Shown here: one piece after another, positions 32,771-41,971 of the stretch
Numbering within the stretch: the stretch's first letter is position 1
Layout of the letters: each line of letters starts with the position of its first letter
Assembly (NCBI GenBank): GCA_017558505.1
Contig: JAFYUM010000036.1
Span: 1 to 64,000, forward strand
Direction: 5' to 3'
DNA: 64,000 nucleotides
Origin: Ruminococcus sp.
GTDB taxonomy: Bacteria > Bacillota > Clostridia > Oscillospirales > Ruminococcaceae
Position numbers and translations under genes: made by a program
Notes under the pieces: generated by a model
Told to the model about the DNA's origin: nothing
Databases searched by the model: none
Seen by the model: only the letters and a program-made list of their open reading frames with translations

Positions 32771-34342
32771 ATGACCGAATCAACAGTTAATAATTCAAAC
32801 GAACAAGTTATAAACAATGTTTTTATAGAGGAAATTGTGGAGAAAAGAAGCTTCAGCAAAACTGAAAAGATTTTCGCTTTTATCATTGTTGTGCTTGCTT
32901 TTCTCTATATTCAATTTCAGATTTTCAATCCTGCCGGATTTATTACAACGGCTGTAAATATTGCAATTATTACAGCCTCAATCGTATTCCTTAAAAAGCA
33001 GAGCTGTCGGTTTACAGCTATAAACAGAGTTATTGCGGCTGTGTTGTATCTGTTTTCTTTCGTCTTTTCAATTACAGACAACGGGTTTATTAAATTTCTC
33101 GTTGGTATATTTCTTTTTATTGCAGGGGCTTACTTTGTATATTCTGTGGCGGAGGGAAAAAAGGAAATTGAAAAATATCTGCCCATTGCGCTCATAAAAG
33201 CTTTATTTGAGTTCCCATTTTCAAATTACGGTGCACAGGCTCTTGCTGTAAAAGATGCGGCAGGTAATTCAAAGGCTTCAGGAAACATAAAATATGTTCT
33301 CCTTGGACTTCTTATGACTATTCCTGTGACGTTTATTGTTACAGCACTACTTGTTTCAGCTGATAAGGGTATGGAAAATATTATCAACGGTATTTTTACA
33401 AATGCCTTTTCAGAAAAGGCATTTGAGCTGTTTCTTCGCTTTATTGTGTCCATTCCCTGCGGTCTGTATCTCTATGGTATGCTTTATGCTAACTGTAAGC
33501 GTGATAAACTCAATGTGCTTAATGCAGCTTTGTGTGAGTTCCGTATAGGAAATGCAAAGACTATACCTAATATGGTACTTTATACTGCGGTTACGCCTAT
33601 TATCCTGCTCTATATTGTATTCTTTTTCACGCAGGCGAGCTATTTCCTCTCTGCTTTTTCGGGAAATCTCCCTGATGGTTACAGTTACTCCGAATACGCA
33701 AGACGCGGATTTTTCGAGCTTTGCGGTGTGACAATCATAAACCTGCTTATAATTACATTCATCAGCTTTTTATCCCAGAAAAGCGGCAGAAATAAGCCGG
33801 CAGCACTTAAATTCTATACTCTTACTCTCAGCTTCTCAACAATCATTCTCATTGTTGTTGCAATCAGCAAAATGGTGATGTATATCTCTGAATACGGTCT
33901 TACAAGACTTCGTTTTTATACAATGTGGTTTATGCTTCTGTGTGCATTTATGTTTGTGCTGATTATCGTGAAGCAGTTTAAGTTTGAAATGAAATTTTCA
34001 GCATGGTTTGCAGGAATATTCACTGTTATGTTTGCTCTCCTCTGTTTCTGCAGTCCTGATTATGTTATTGCGAAGTATAACATAGAAATGTATAAGGCTG
34101 GGTATCTTGAGGATCTTGATATGAGTATGATTTATGATATGTCTGATGATGGAATATTATGTGCCGTTCAATCAGGTGAAATAGATGTAAAGAAAGCATA
34201 TTATGTATCGATTGAATCTGATGATGAATTATATGACTATCTTAATGTACCTGCACTTATTCTTCGTGAGGAATTAGGAGAAATAGAACTTACGCCAGAG
34301 GATGAAGAAAAATACTCTCATTTGTTAGGTTTGTTCTTATAA
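32771..34342 (+). CDS. DUF4153-like multi-pass membrane protein
   Basis: This is a 523-residue protein with about ten to twelve membrane helices and a soluble C-terminal 95 residues rich in acids. The N-terminal half resembles DUF4153/DUF4173 (YIQFQIFNPAGFITTAVNIAI, SNYGAQAL region). The start at 32771 is favoured by AGGAG; GTG 32762 is the alternative. It is third gene of the DUF2975-HTH unit, so may be its main target. Function unknown. Confidence 0.82.
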   Translation: MTESTVNNSNEQVINNVFIEEIVEKRSFSKTEKIFAFIIVVLAFLYIQFQIFNPAGFITTAVNIAIITASIVFLKKQSCRFTAINRVIAAVLYLFSFVFSITDNGFIKFLVGIFLFIAGAYFVYSVAEGKKEIEKYLPIALIKALFEFPFSNYGAQALAVKDAAGNSKASGNIKYVLLGLLMTIPVTFIVTALLVSADKGMENIINGIFTNAFSEKAFELFLRFIVSIPCGLYLYGMLYANCKRDKLNVLNAALCEFRIGNAKTIPNMVLYTAVTPIILLYIVFFFTQASYFLSAFSGNLPDGYSYSEYARRGFFELCGVTIINLLIITFISFLSQKSGRNKPAALKFYTLTLSFSTIILIVVAISKMVMYISEYGLTRLRFYTMWFMLLCAFMFVLIIVKQFKFEMKFSAWFAGIFTVMFALLCFCSPDYVIAKYNIEMYKAGYLEDLDMSMIYDMSDDGILCAVQSGEIDVKKAYYVSIESDDELYDYLNVPALILREELGEIELTPEDEEKYSHLLGLFL

Positions 34343-34344
34343 AT

Positions 34345-34378
34345 AAAAAAGAACGTCTTAGAAAAGGCGTTCTTTTTT
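34345..34378. terminator. Bidirectional terminator
   Basis: AAAAAAGAACGTCTT pairs with AAGGCGTTCTTTTTT with one G-T pair. A-run and T-run flank it on both strands, between convergent genes. Confidence 0.9.
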
Positions 34379-34383
34379 GTTTA

Positions 34384-34848
34384 TTACAACGGATTTTCCG
34401 CTATATATCTGTCAAGAATTTCAGCCGCAGTTTCCACAAATCTGATACATGGGCGAGCCTTGTAATATTCCGCTGTTCTTTTTTCGGGAATTGGACTTTT
34501 GTTCACGCTTAAATCCTTAAGCAGTTCTCCACAGTTTATTGTGCCGTATACAGCCTTGAATTCTTCGGCAAGCTGCTGAATTCTGCGGTAATGGTCAGCT
34601 TTTTCCATATCATTATCAGCGGAAGTATAGCCGTAAAGTACACCTGCCACCATAAACATTCCCGAAACGGCACCACATACCTCTCTCATACGTCCCATAC
34701 CGCCCCCGAATGAGGAGGACAAACGGAGTGCAAGCTCCTCGTCAATGCCTGTTATATCGCTGAATGCGGCAAATACAGCCTGTGAACAGTTTCTGCCATC
34801 TGCAAAAAGCTGGCAGGTTTTTTCAGCGTGATTGTTCATAATTTTCAT
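34384..34848 (-). CDS. C_GCAxxG_C_C-family protein
   Basis: This is a 154-residue protein. Conserved Cys occur in the pattern that names the family: NCSQAVFAAF, CGAVSGMFMVAG, and later Cys in INCGELL and RPCIRFV. The family is predicted to be redox or metal linked, with unknown function. Its ATG lies inside the end of comF (26-base overlap), so the two are coupled. Confidence 0.9.
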   Translation of the reverse strand: MKIMNNHAEKTCQLFADGRNCSQAVFAAFSDITGIDEELALRLSSSFGGGMGRMREVCGAVSGMFMVAGVLYGYTSADNDMEKADHYRRIQQLAEEFKAVYGTINCGELLKDLSVNKSPIPEKRTAEYYKARPCIRFVETAAEILDRYIAENPL

Positions 34849-35512
34849 CTTCTTTCCTTATATCGGGAGTTTTACAGCAGACGGCACAATGTACCTCCGC
34901 CGCTCCGTTTTTTCGGAGAAGTACCGTTATTTCTGTCAGTGTGCTTCCCGTTGTGCATACGTCGTCAATGAGAAGTATGCGTTTGTCCTTGATTTTATCT
35001 GGTATAGACACATCAAAGGCATTTATCAGATTGACTTTTCGTTCCCTTTTAGAGAGAGTTTTCTGTTGCGTTGTTTTGCGTACCTTCTTAACGATATCTG
35101 TTGAAACGTCAATTTTTAGTGTCCGTCCGACTTCCCTTGCAATAAGCTCCGCCTGATTGAAGCCCCTTTCCCTTTTGTCAGATTTATAAAGGGGAACAGG
35201 AATTATAATGTCGACTTTCTGTGATATACCGTGATTTTCAAGGGCTGCTGCAAGTGCCTCTCCTAAAGCGTAGACGGCATTGCCCTTAATTCCCCTTTTA
35301 AGCAGTATAACGGCAGGGGAGATTTTTTCGTCATATTCAAAGGGTGCGGTGAAGCTTTTAGCTTCACTAATTTTAAATCCGCCCTTGTATTCGGTAAGTT
35401 CATTGTTGCATTTTCCGCAGAAATCCTCGTGGGGGAAAATAACCTCGCCGCAAACAGGACAGCGTGTGGGGAATATCAGCGAAATAAGCCGTTTTTTCAG
35501 CATATAATCCAT
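34823..35512 (-). CDS. comF: ComF-family phosphoribosyltransferase-like protein
   Basis: This is a 229-residue protein. Four Cys near the N-terminus (CPVCG and CGKC) form a zinc ribbon. The C-terminal PRTase motif is ILLIDDVCTTGSTLTE. ComF supports DNA uptake in competent bacteria, though many non-competent anaerobes keep it. Start at 35512 overlaps the preceding stop by one base; ATG 35503 is an alternative. Confidence 0.92.
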   Translation of the reverse strand: MDYMLKKRLISLIFPTRCPVCGEVIFPHEDFCGKCNNELTEYKGGFKISEAKSFTAPFEYDEKISPAVILLKRGIKGNAVYALGEALAAALENHGISQKVDIIIPVPLYKSDKRERGFNQAELIAREVGRTLKIDVSTDIVKKVRKTTQQKTLSKRERKVNLINAFDVSIPDKIKDKRILLIDDVCTTGSTLTEITVLLRKNGAAEVHCAVCCKTPDIRKEDENYEQSR

Positions 35513-36627
35513 CAGAAGTACATATAGAGCTGGCACTTGATCATGCCGTTGTAAAGCTTGCGACGCTTTCTTGCCTCTGCTCCGAAGAACTGCTCAAACT
35601 GTTCATGAGGGGAGATTATATAGCTCTGGCGATTTCCACCCTTGCCTAAAACCTTTCCCATTTTTCGGTATATATCCTCTGCCTCACGGAGTTCAAGAAG
35701 TCTTTCGCCGTAGGGCGGGTTGCAGATAACGATTGAATCCTCTGGCTGAACAAATTTTGAAATATCAGCCTGTTCAATTTTAAGACGTGATTTTATCCCT
35801 GCCTTATGGGCGTTATCAAGGGTGAGAGCCACAGCCGCATCATCAATATCAAAGCCGATACCGTGGAAAGTTGCTGAACGGTCAACGCCGTCAATGGCAC
35901 GTTTACGTTCATCCTGCCAGATCTTACTATCTATAGATGCCCATTTTTCGGCGGCAAAACGTCTGTTTATGCCTACGGGAATTTTTAATGCCTTCAATGC
36001 GGATTCAATGAGAAGCGTGCCGCTTCCGCAGAATGGATCACAGACAATTGATTCGGGACGGACACGGGCAAGGTCAATAATTCCTGCTGCAAGAGTTTCC
36101 TTGATAGGTGCGGCATTGGAATTTTTTCTGTAGCCGCGCTTGTGAAGTCCTACTCCGCTTGTGTCAAGGTAAATTGTTACAATGTCCTTTAAAATGCTGA
36201 ATTGTATCTGTACGGGCGGCTCTGTTTCATTGAACCAGTTTACACCATATCTGGATTTGAGTCGCTCTACAGCGGCTTTTTTTACAATTTTCTGACAGTC
36301 CGGAACGCTGTGGAGAGTGGAATTAAGAGAATATCCCTTGACAGGAAACGCATTGTCAATTCCGATATATTGTTCTAATTCAAGGGCTCGTACTCCCTGA
36401 AACAAATCCTCAAAGGTTTCTGCACGGAATTCGATAAGCTCGATAAGTACACGTTCTGCTGTGGAAAGGCAGAGATTTGCCCTTGCCATTATGTTTAAAT
36501 CACCTGTGAAGCTGATTTTTCCGTCGCTGACTTTTAAATCAGTTCCGCCGATTTTTGTAATTTCATATTTAAGTACGCTTTCCAGTCCGAAATGACATGG
36601 ACAGCAAAGTCTTATTTTTTCACTCAT
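35512..36627 (-). CDS. THUMP-domain class I RNA methyltransferase (RlmL/YpsC-like)
   Basis: This is a 371-residue protein. An N-terminal ferredoxin-like plus THUMP region (to about residue 155) is followed by a Rossmann methyltransferase domain. DPFCGSGTLLIE is the SAM motif and VICNPPYGERL the catalytic NPPY. Relatives methylate 23S rRNA guanine/adenine. GGTGAT precedes ATG 36627. Downstream of the PBP gene terminator and upstream of comF. Confidence 0.92.
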   Translation of the reverse strand: MSEKIRLCCPCHFGLESVLKYEITKIGGTDLKVSDGKISFTGDLNIMARANLCLSTAERVLIELIEFRAETFEDLFQGVRALELEQYIGIDNAFPVKGYSLNSTLHSVPDCQKIVKKAAVERLKSRYGVNWFNETEPPVQIQFSILKDIVTIYLDTSGVGLHKRGYRKNSNAAPIKETLAAGIIDLARVRPESIVCDPFCGSGTLLIESALKALKIPVGINRRFAAEKWASIDSKIWQDERKRAIDGVDRSATFHGIGFDIDDAAVALTLDNAHKAGIKSRLKIEQADISKFVQPEDSIVICNPPYGERLLELREAEDIYRKMGKVLGKGGNRQSYIISPHEQFEQFFGAEARKRRKLYNGMIKCQLYMYF

Positions 36628-36648
36628 AAATATCACCTTTTATTACAA

Positions 36649-36677
36649 AAGCCTGCCCGTTTCTGTCGGGCAGGCTT
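36649..36677 (-). terminator. Terminator of class A PBP gene
   Basis: AAGCCTGCCCG pairs with CGGGCAGGCTT around 7 bases, just past the PBP stop; the minus-strand tail TTTTGTAAT is T-rich. Confidence 0.88.
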
Positions 36678-36683
36678 CATATT

Positions 36684-39278
36684 TTACCAGATTTCGCCTG
36701 TACCTGCGTCGCCGCCGCCAGTTCCTGGATCTACCCAGCCTGTATCACCGCCGCCGGTACCAGGGTCAACGGTTCCGCCACCGGTGCCAGGGTCAACGGT
36801 TCCACCACTGGTACCAGGGTCAACGGTTCCACCGCCAGTTCCTGGATCTACCCAGCCTGTATCACCGCCGCCAGTGCCTGCACCTGTACCTGTGTCTCCT
36901 GTGCCGTATTCAGGCTGTTGTTGCTGTGTTGTGTTCTGACCTACAAGAACACCGCCATGGCTTCCGTCACAGTAAGGAGCGTAAGTGGATTTCCAGTAGC
37001 CTGTACTACCCTTGGGACAATAGGAATTGGCGATCATACCTGTAGCCGCACACATCTGTGCTGTAATAACTGAATCAACGGGGTCAAAGTCAACTCCTGT
37101 GTCAGGGAACATTGTGTTTGCATATTCGCCGATAATTCTGTTCCATACAGCTGCCGACTGAATACCTGATGAAAGGGTAAGAGATTCGTGATTTTGCTTG
37201 TAACCGATAGTAACAGCACTTGCGAAATCTCTTGTCATACCGACAAATGCAAGGTCGTACCAGTTTTCAGTTGTACCTGTCTTACCGATAACTGTCTTGT
37301 TCCAGAGCTTTGCAGCTGTACCTGTACCGTTATCAACAACATTCTTGATAAGTCTGTTCATAACCCATGCACTTTCAGCTGAAACTGCCTGTTTTGTATT
37401 TCTTCCGTTTGTGTTGTCAACAAGAATCTGACCGGTTGCATCTTCCATTCTTGAAATGATATGAGCTTCGTTGTATACGCCCTGTGCACCATATGGGAGA
37501 TATGCGTTTACAAGGTTCTGGAGCGTAATACCGTATGTGAGAGCTCCAAGAGCGAGAGGTGAATGTGCCTCGTCCTTCTCATCAAGCTCCATACCAAGGT
37601 TTTCAGTACAGAATTTATAAACTGTGGAAACACCCATATTATCAACAAGCTGTGCTGGAACGGTATTGTATGATTTCTGCAGATAGTAGAATACAAAGTT
37701 GGGATTGCCGGTACCTACTGCACGGCCGTAGTTGAATGGCCAGGGTTTATCTTCAACCTTAATGTGCTGGAGAGGGGAGTCGCGGAAAACGCTTCCCCAG
37801 TGGATATAGTCGCTTTCAATACCGCATCCGTAGGTTGCAATAGGCTTTACTGTTGAACCAATCTGTCGTTTGTCACGGCAGGCATAGTTTGTGATAAGTG
37901 AGCCCATTTCTTCCTTTTTGCCCCAGTTGCCGACAGTGCACATAACAGAGCCGTCATAGCGGAGTGCAGTAAATGCGATGTGGGGGAGTGCCTCATCTTC
38001 TTCAACAGTACCGTTACCGTCAAGGTCAACCCATTTACGTACGGAACCCTCGGAGATGATATTATTAATATCGAGGAATTTTTCTTCCACATATGCCTGC
38101 ATATGCGGGTCAATGGTTGAGTAAATCTTGTAACCACCTCTTAACAGACGGTCGTCAGCCTGTTCCTTGTCTATGTTATAAAGCTCCATGAGGTAATCAC
38201 GTGCTTCAAAATACAAAGCGTCTTCTTCCCATGAATAAGCTTTCTGTTCGTCCTGCATTTCCTGTAGGTCGACTTCGGGGTGGAGCTTTCTGTATTCTTC
38301 GGAATCAGTATAGAGCAGTTCTGTGGCAAGATATTCCTGATATTCGTCGTAGGTAATACCACCGTTTTTGTACATCTGCCAGAGAACGTATTCCTGACGG
38401 GTTTTATTATTTGCTCTGCCGTCGACAGTAAGATTTCCTGCGTCGTCGTAGTATTCAACGAAGGGACCGTAATATTCGGGGCTCTTTGGAATGGCCGCAA
38501 GAACAGCCGCTTCAGGAACAGTAAGGTCTTCGACGTGTTTACCGAAATAGTGAATAGCGGCAACTTCAATGCCGTTTCTCGGACCGCCGAAGCCGATATA
38601 GTTCAGATATTCCTTAAGAATTTCGTCTTTGGAATAATTCTTTTCAAGCTGCATAGCGGCGAAAATCTCACGGATTTTTCGCTGTGGAGTTTTCTCGTCG
38701 TCGCCTGTCAGGTTCTTGATAAGCTGCTGTGTGATAGTTGAACCACCCTGATCTGAATCGTAGAAGTGGATGAACATATTGAGGAAAGCTGTGAAGGTAC
38801 GCTTATAGTCGACACCATCGTGGAGATAGAAACGCTCGTCCTCGGTGTAAACAAAGGCGTCACGCACGTGCTGTGGTACCTTTTCAATTTCTACGGGGAT
38901 ACGCTGAATGCCGTCAGGTGGTTTAAGCTGAAAGAGCTGGACGTCAACAGCCTCGCCTGTTTCAGCGTCAATTTTCTTTCCGTAGAAGTAGGTAGTACTT
39001 CCCGCTTCAAGTTCAGCAAGAGTAATTGATGAGGAGTCGTCCATGAAGTCCATAACGTAGACTGTAAGTGCCGTTGCAACTACAGTACCCGTTATAATGA
39101 TAATGAGAAAAAGTGAAAGAAGGGTTGTTGCTATACAAGCAAACAGTTTTTTCAGAATAAACAGGAATATATTCCTTTTTTTCTTCTTCTTTTTCTTTTT
39201 AGGAGCTTGTCTTACAGGCATATCATCGGGATATGCTCTCTGTCTTACATGCTCGCTGTCACGGTTATTTTTTGCCAT
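36684..39278 (-). CDS. Class A penicillin-binding protein (PBP1A type) with Gly-rich repeat tail
   Basis: This is an 864-residue bifunctional peptidoglycan synthase. A short Lys-rich cytoplasmic tail precedes one membrane helix (about 37-70). The GT51 transglycosylase domain has EDERFYLHDGVD and GGSTITQQLIKN. The transpeptidase domain includes STVKP (SxxK) and KTGTT. The last 75 residues are 9-residue GTVDPGTGG-type repeats between two GDTGWVDPG blocks, unusual and probably flexible. The gene has its own promoter. Confidence 0.94.
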   Translation of the reverse strand: MAKNNRDSEHVRQRAYPDDMPVRQAPKKKKKKKKRNIFLFILKKLFACIATTLLSLFLIIIITGTVVATALTVYVMDFMDDSSSITLAELEAGSTTYFYGKKIDAETGEAVDVQLFQLKPPDGIQRIPVEIEKVPQHVRDAFVYTEDERFYLHDGVDYKRTFTAFLNMFIHFYDSDQGGSTITQQLIKNLTGDDEKTPQRKIREIFAAMQLEKNYSKDEILKEYLNYIGFGGPRNGIEVAAIHYFGKHVEDLTVPEAAVLAAIPKSPEYYGPFVEYYDDAGNLTVDGRANNKTRQEYVLWQMYKNGGITYDEYQEYLATELLYTDSEEYRKLHPEVDLQEMQDEQKAYSWEEDALYFEARDYLMELYNIDKEQADDRLLRGGYKIYSTIDPHMQAYVEEKFLDINNIISEGSVRKWVDLDGNGTVEEDEALPHIAFTALRYDGSVMCTVGNWGKKEEMGSLITNYACRDKRQIGSTVKPIATYGCGIESDYIHWGSVFRDSPLQHIKVEDKPWPFNYGRAVGTGNPNFVFYYLQKSYNTVPAQLVDNMGVSTVYKFCTENLGMELDEKDEAHSPLALGALTYGITLQNLVNAYLPYGAQGVYNEAHIISRMEDATGQILVDNTNGRNTKQAVSAESAWVMNRLIKNVVDNGTGTAAKLWNKTVIGKTGTTENWYDLAFVGMTRDFASAVTIGYKQNHESLTLSSGIQSAAVWNRIIGEYANTMFPDTGVDFDPVDSVITAQMCAATGMIANSYCPKGSTGYWKSTYAPYCDGSHGGVLVGQNTTQQQQPEYGTGDTGTGAGTGGGDTGWVDPGTGGGTVDPGTSGGTVDPGTGGGTVDPGTGGGDTGWVDPGTGGGDAGTGEIW
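36717..36872 (-). repeat. Tandem repeats within the PBP tail
   Basis: A 38-bp block (containing CCTGGATCTACCCAGCC) is repeated exactly at about 36717 and 36835. Between lie near-identical 27-bp units coding VDPGTGGGT. It is part of the PBP coding sequence. Confidence 0.8.
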
Positions 39279-39341
39279 TTTGTCATTCAGTGCGGTGATT
39301 GCAGCACCGTTCTCCTTTCGTCATATTATTATACATCATAT

Positions 39342-39370
39342 ATTATACCACAAAAAATCCCATTTGTTAA
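39342..39370 (-). promoter_or_regulatory. Promoter of class A PBP gene
   Basis: Minus-strand TTAACA (39370-39365), 17-bp spacer, TATAAT (39347-39342). Confidence 0.75.
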
Positions 39371-39459
39371 TACCATAAAGAAATTTTTTTGAAATTTGTA
39401 TATTTTAGCAAAAATCGGGCAAATTAATTATGAAAATTCAGCAAAGGAGCGATTGTTTT

Positions 39460-39795
39460 ATGAGTTCGGCTGACAAAAGAATCTATCTTATTATAATGAC
39501 AGCCATTACTGTATCGGGATTTATTATTATCTGCACCCTCGGACAGTCAATGTACAGGGAAAAGGTTGCGGCAAGGATTTCTGATATTTCTGCTGCAGAA
39601 ATTGTCGATATATCGGTTATTCGTGAATATAACGGCAGAATAGGCATATTCCGCGAGAACAGCTCAAAACCGTACCGTGTAGTTGACTATGATTTTTCCC
39701 TGCTTTCTGATTACGACAAGGAGCAGCTTCTTGAGGGGGTTGTTATTGAGTCTGACAGTGAATTACAGCAGTTTATTGAGGATATTGCAACGTAG
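39460..39795 (+). CDS. Membrane-anchored BofC C-terminal-like protein
   Basis: This is a 111-residue protein. One N-terminal helix (IYLIIMTAITVSGFIIICTL) is followed by a small domain with VIREYNGRIGIF, PYRVVDYDFSLLSDYDKEQLLEGVVIES and FIEDI. This is the order found in BofC C-terminal domains common in sporulating Firmicutes. AGGAG 10 bases before ATG 39460 supports that start. Function unknown outside BofC itself. Confidence 0.78.
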   Translation: MSSADKRIYLIIMTAITVSGFIIICTLGQSMYREKVAARISDISAAEIVDISVIREYNGRIGIFRENSSKPYRVVDYDFSLLSDYDKEQLLEGVVIESDSELQQFIEDIAT

Positions 39796-39820
39796 CAGAA
39801 TTTCCGCCATAATCCGTCAG

Positions 39821-40402
39821 CTAACGGTTTTTCAGCTTTTTCTTCTTTTTTCTTACGGAATAGCCGAAATCACCTAATTTGCGTCCGAGGGCGAAATATT
39901 CTCCGTGGGCATATGCCGCAAGTCCGCACTGCTGTAAATTCAATTTACCCTTGCTGTTGATGAATTTTTCATCAACATCAATTCCTACAATTTCCGCCAG
40001 AAACATTGTATGACTTCCCAGAAGTTTGCTTTCGGTTACACGACATTCAAGGCTTACGGGACATTCCTCTATAATGGGGGCGGAAACCTTTTGAGCAGGT
40101 ACGGGAGTGAAGCCGCATTTTGCAAATTTATCAATATCCTTTCCGCTTTTTACGCCGCAGAAGTCAACCTCTTTCACCATAGCGGAGGTGGTGAGGTTGA
40201 TTACAAATTCACCGGATTTCATAATCATATCGTGGGAAAATCTTTCGGGGCGGACTGAAATATATGTCATAGGCGGTCTTGTGCAGACAATTCCCGTCCA
40301 GCCGATAGTGAGGACATTGGGCTTATCCATAGTACCACAGGTTACAAGGGCGGCAGGTACGGGAGCGAGAAGAGCGCTGCCTTTCCAGAATTGTTTTGCC
40401 AT
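39821..40402 (-). CDS. Flavin reductase-like FMN-binding protein
   Basis: This is a 193-residue soluble protein of the flavin reductase (FMN-binding split barrel) family: PVPAALVTCGT, NVLTIGWTGIVCTRPPMTYISVRPERFSHD, and GEFVINLTT. The basic tail SVRKKKKKLKNR is unusual. The partner or substrate is unknown. AAGGAG precedes the ATG. Confidence 0.9.
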   Translation of the reverse strand: MAKQFWKGSALLAPVPAALVTCGTMDKPNVLTIGWTGIVCTRPPMTYISVRPERFSHDMIMKSGEFVINLTTSAMVKEVDFCGVKSGKDIDKFAKCGFTPVPAQKVSAPIIEECPVSLECRVTESKLLGSHTMFLAEIVGIDVDEKFINSKGKLNLQQCGLAAYAHGEYFALGRKLGDFGYSVRKKKKKLKNR

Positions 40403-40556
40403 ATTAAAAATCTCCTTTTTATAAACGTATCATTATTATATCATATTTTAAGCGTTTTTTCAACATATACAAAGAAAAAACAATGATACATTCCGACAGA
40501 TTTTTTAAATTATACGTGATATAATAATCAAAAAAAGAAACAAAGGAGACTGACAA

Positions 40557-40862
40557 ATGAAAATAAACATAACATCTGAAAACGGAACGGCTGTGGCTGT
40601 TTTAAACGGAGAAATCGACCACCATTCCGCCCGTTCCCTGCGTTCAGAGATTGACCGTTTTGTAATAACAATGCAACCTGAACGGCTTGCAATGGATTTC
40701 ACGGGGATTACATTTATGGACAGTTCAGGAATAGGGCTTATAATCGGCAGATACAAGCTTATGAAGGAATGGGGCGGACAGCTTGAAATCCGTGGCACAC
40801 AGCCATATATCCGCCGTGTGCTGAAATTATCTGGTATTGAAAGAATTGTAAAAATTGTGTGA
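40557..40862 (+). CDS. spoIIAA: Anti-anti-sigma factor SpoIIAA
   Basis: This is a 101-residue STAS protein. The phosphorylated Ser lies in FMDSSGIGLI. In its unphosphorylated form it frees sigma-F from SpoIIAB in the forespore. AAGGAG precedes the ATG. It is first gene of the classic three-gene operon. A sigma-H type promoter was not clearly visible upstream; TATAAT at 40520-40525 lacks a good -35. Confidence 0.94.
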   Translation: MKINITSENGTAVAVLNGEIDHHSARSLRSEIDRFVITMQPERLAMDFTGITFMDSSGIGLIIGRYKLMKEWGGQLEIRGTQPYIRRVLKLSGIERIVKIV

Positions 40863-40872
40863 GGTGTAAAAA

Positions 40873-41313
40873 ATGGAAATTATAAACGAGATGAAAATTA
40901 TTCTGCCCTCTCATTCGGTAAACGAGGGAGCAGCAAGAGCCGCTGTATCGTCATTTCTGATACAGGCAGATCCAACAGTAGAGGAGCTTTCGGACATTCG
41001 CACAGCCGTTTCCGAAGCGGTAACAAATGCCATAGTTCACGGCTACAGGGGAACGAGTGGCAATATTGAAATAACAGTGCGGCTTCTTGAAAATCGTGAA
41101 ATCTACATAAAAATCAAGGACAGAGGATGCGGCATAGCTGACGTAAAACAGGCAATGGAGCCGCTTTTCACCACAGCTCCCGAAGAAGAACGCTCAGGAC
41201 TGGGCTTTTCGGTTATGGAAAGCTTCACGGACAAACTGAGAGTTAAAAGCAAGGGCGGAAAGGGTACAACGGTGACAATGCGGAAAAGGCTGGGCGGCAA
41301 TGGGAAGTGTTAA
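40873..41313 (+). CDS. spoIIAB: Anti-sigma F factor / kinase SpoIIAB
   Basis: This is a 146-residue GHKL-type ATPase. The N-box SEAVTNAIVHGY, G1 box DRGCGIAD, and G2 box ERSGLGFSVMESF bind ATP. It binds sigma-F and phosphorylates SpoIIAA. The ATG lies 10 bases after spoIIAA, with GAGGTG upstream. Confidence 0.95.
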   Translation: MEIINEMKIILPSHSVNEGAARAAVSSFLIQADPTVEELSDIRTAVSEAVTNAIVHGYRGTSGNIEITVRLLENREIYIKIKDRGCGIADVKQAMEPLFTTAPEEERSGLGFSVMESFTDKLRVKSKGGKGTTVTMRKRLGGNGKC

Positions 41314-41947
41314 AGCTGAGGAAAATCTCGGACTTGTCCACCTTTGTGCCAATCGTTTCCGTGGCAGGGGGATTGAGTATGACGATTTGTATTCCGCAGG
41401 CTGTCTTGGACTTCTCAAAGCTGTAAAGGCATTTGACAGCGACAGGGGAGTGAAATTCTCAACCTATGCCGTTCCCGTGATTTTAGGGGAAATCAAGCGG
41501 CTTTTCCGTGACGGCGGCACGGTAAAAGTCAGTCGCAGTCTTAAAGAATTATCCATGAAATTGCAAAAAGTGTGTTCGGAGTTTATGCTCCGTGAGGGGA
41601 GAGAGCCTGCAATCAGCGAATTATCGGAGATTGTGGGAGTCTGTGAGGCTGATATTGCAGAGGCATTGTGTGCATCGCAGCCTCTTGTTTCTCTCACCTC
41701 TGCCGATGATGAGGGCGGTCAGACAGATATTCCCGTTGAGGCACACGATGAGCAGATTTTAGATTTGCTTGCATTGCGGCAGATTATGAAAGCCCTGCCC
41801 GAAAGTGACCGTATGCTGCTGGAATTGCGGTATTTCAGGAATATGACGCAGTCAGCGGCGGCGAAAATCCTCGGTATGACGCAGGTTCAGGTGTCAAGGC
41901 GTGAAAAAAAGCTCCTTACGGAAATGCGTAAAGAGCTTTTGAGTTGA
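41300..41947 (+). CDS. sigF: RNA polymerase sigma-F factor
   Basis: This is a 215-residue sporulation sigma factor. Region 2 (ENLGLVHLCANRFRGRG, DLYSAGCLGLLKAVKAFD, KFSTYAVPVILGEIKR) and region 4 (MTQSAAAKILGMTQVQVSRREKKLL) are clear. About 30 N-terminal residues found in Bacillus SigF are missing from the ATG start, which overlaps spoIIAB by 14 bases. It is active early in the forespore. Confidence 0.93.
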   Translation: MGSVKAEENLGLVHLCANRFRGRGIEYDDLYSAGCLGLLKAVKAFDSDRGVKFSTYAVPVILGEIKRLFRDGGTVKVSRSLKELSMKLQKVCSEFMLREGREPAISELSEIVGVCEADIAEALCASQPLVSLTSADDEGGQTDIPVEAHDEQILDLLALRQIMKALPESDRMLLELRYFRNMTQSAAAKILGMTQVQVSRREKKLLTEMRKELLS

Positions 41948-41971
41948 TTATTTGTTGAAAACAAGTTGAAT

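Noticed and set aside
36717-36872. CRISPR-like spaced repeats
   Set aside because: The repeats are in-frame coding units of the PBP tail, with no spacers of constant length or cas genes.
40493-40525. Vegetative promoter before spoIIAA
   Set aside because: TATAAT is present but the nearest -35-like hexamer is 21 bp away, and no sigma-H pattern was convincing, so no promoter is claimed.
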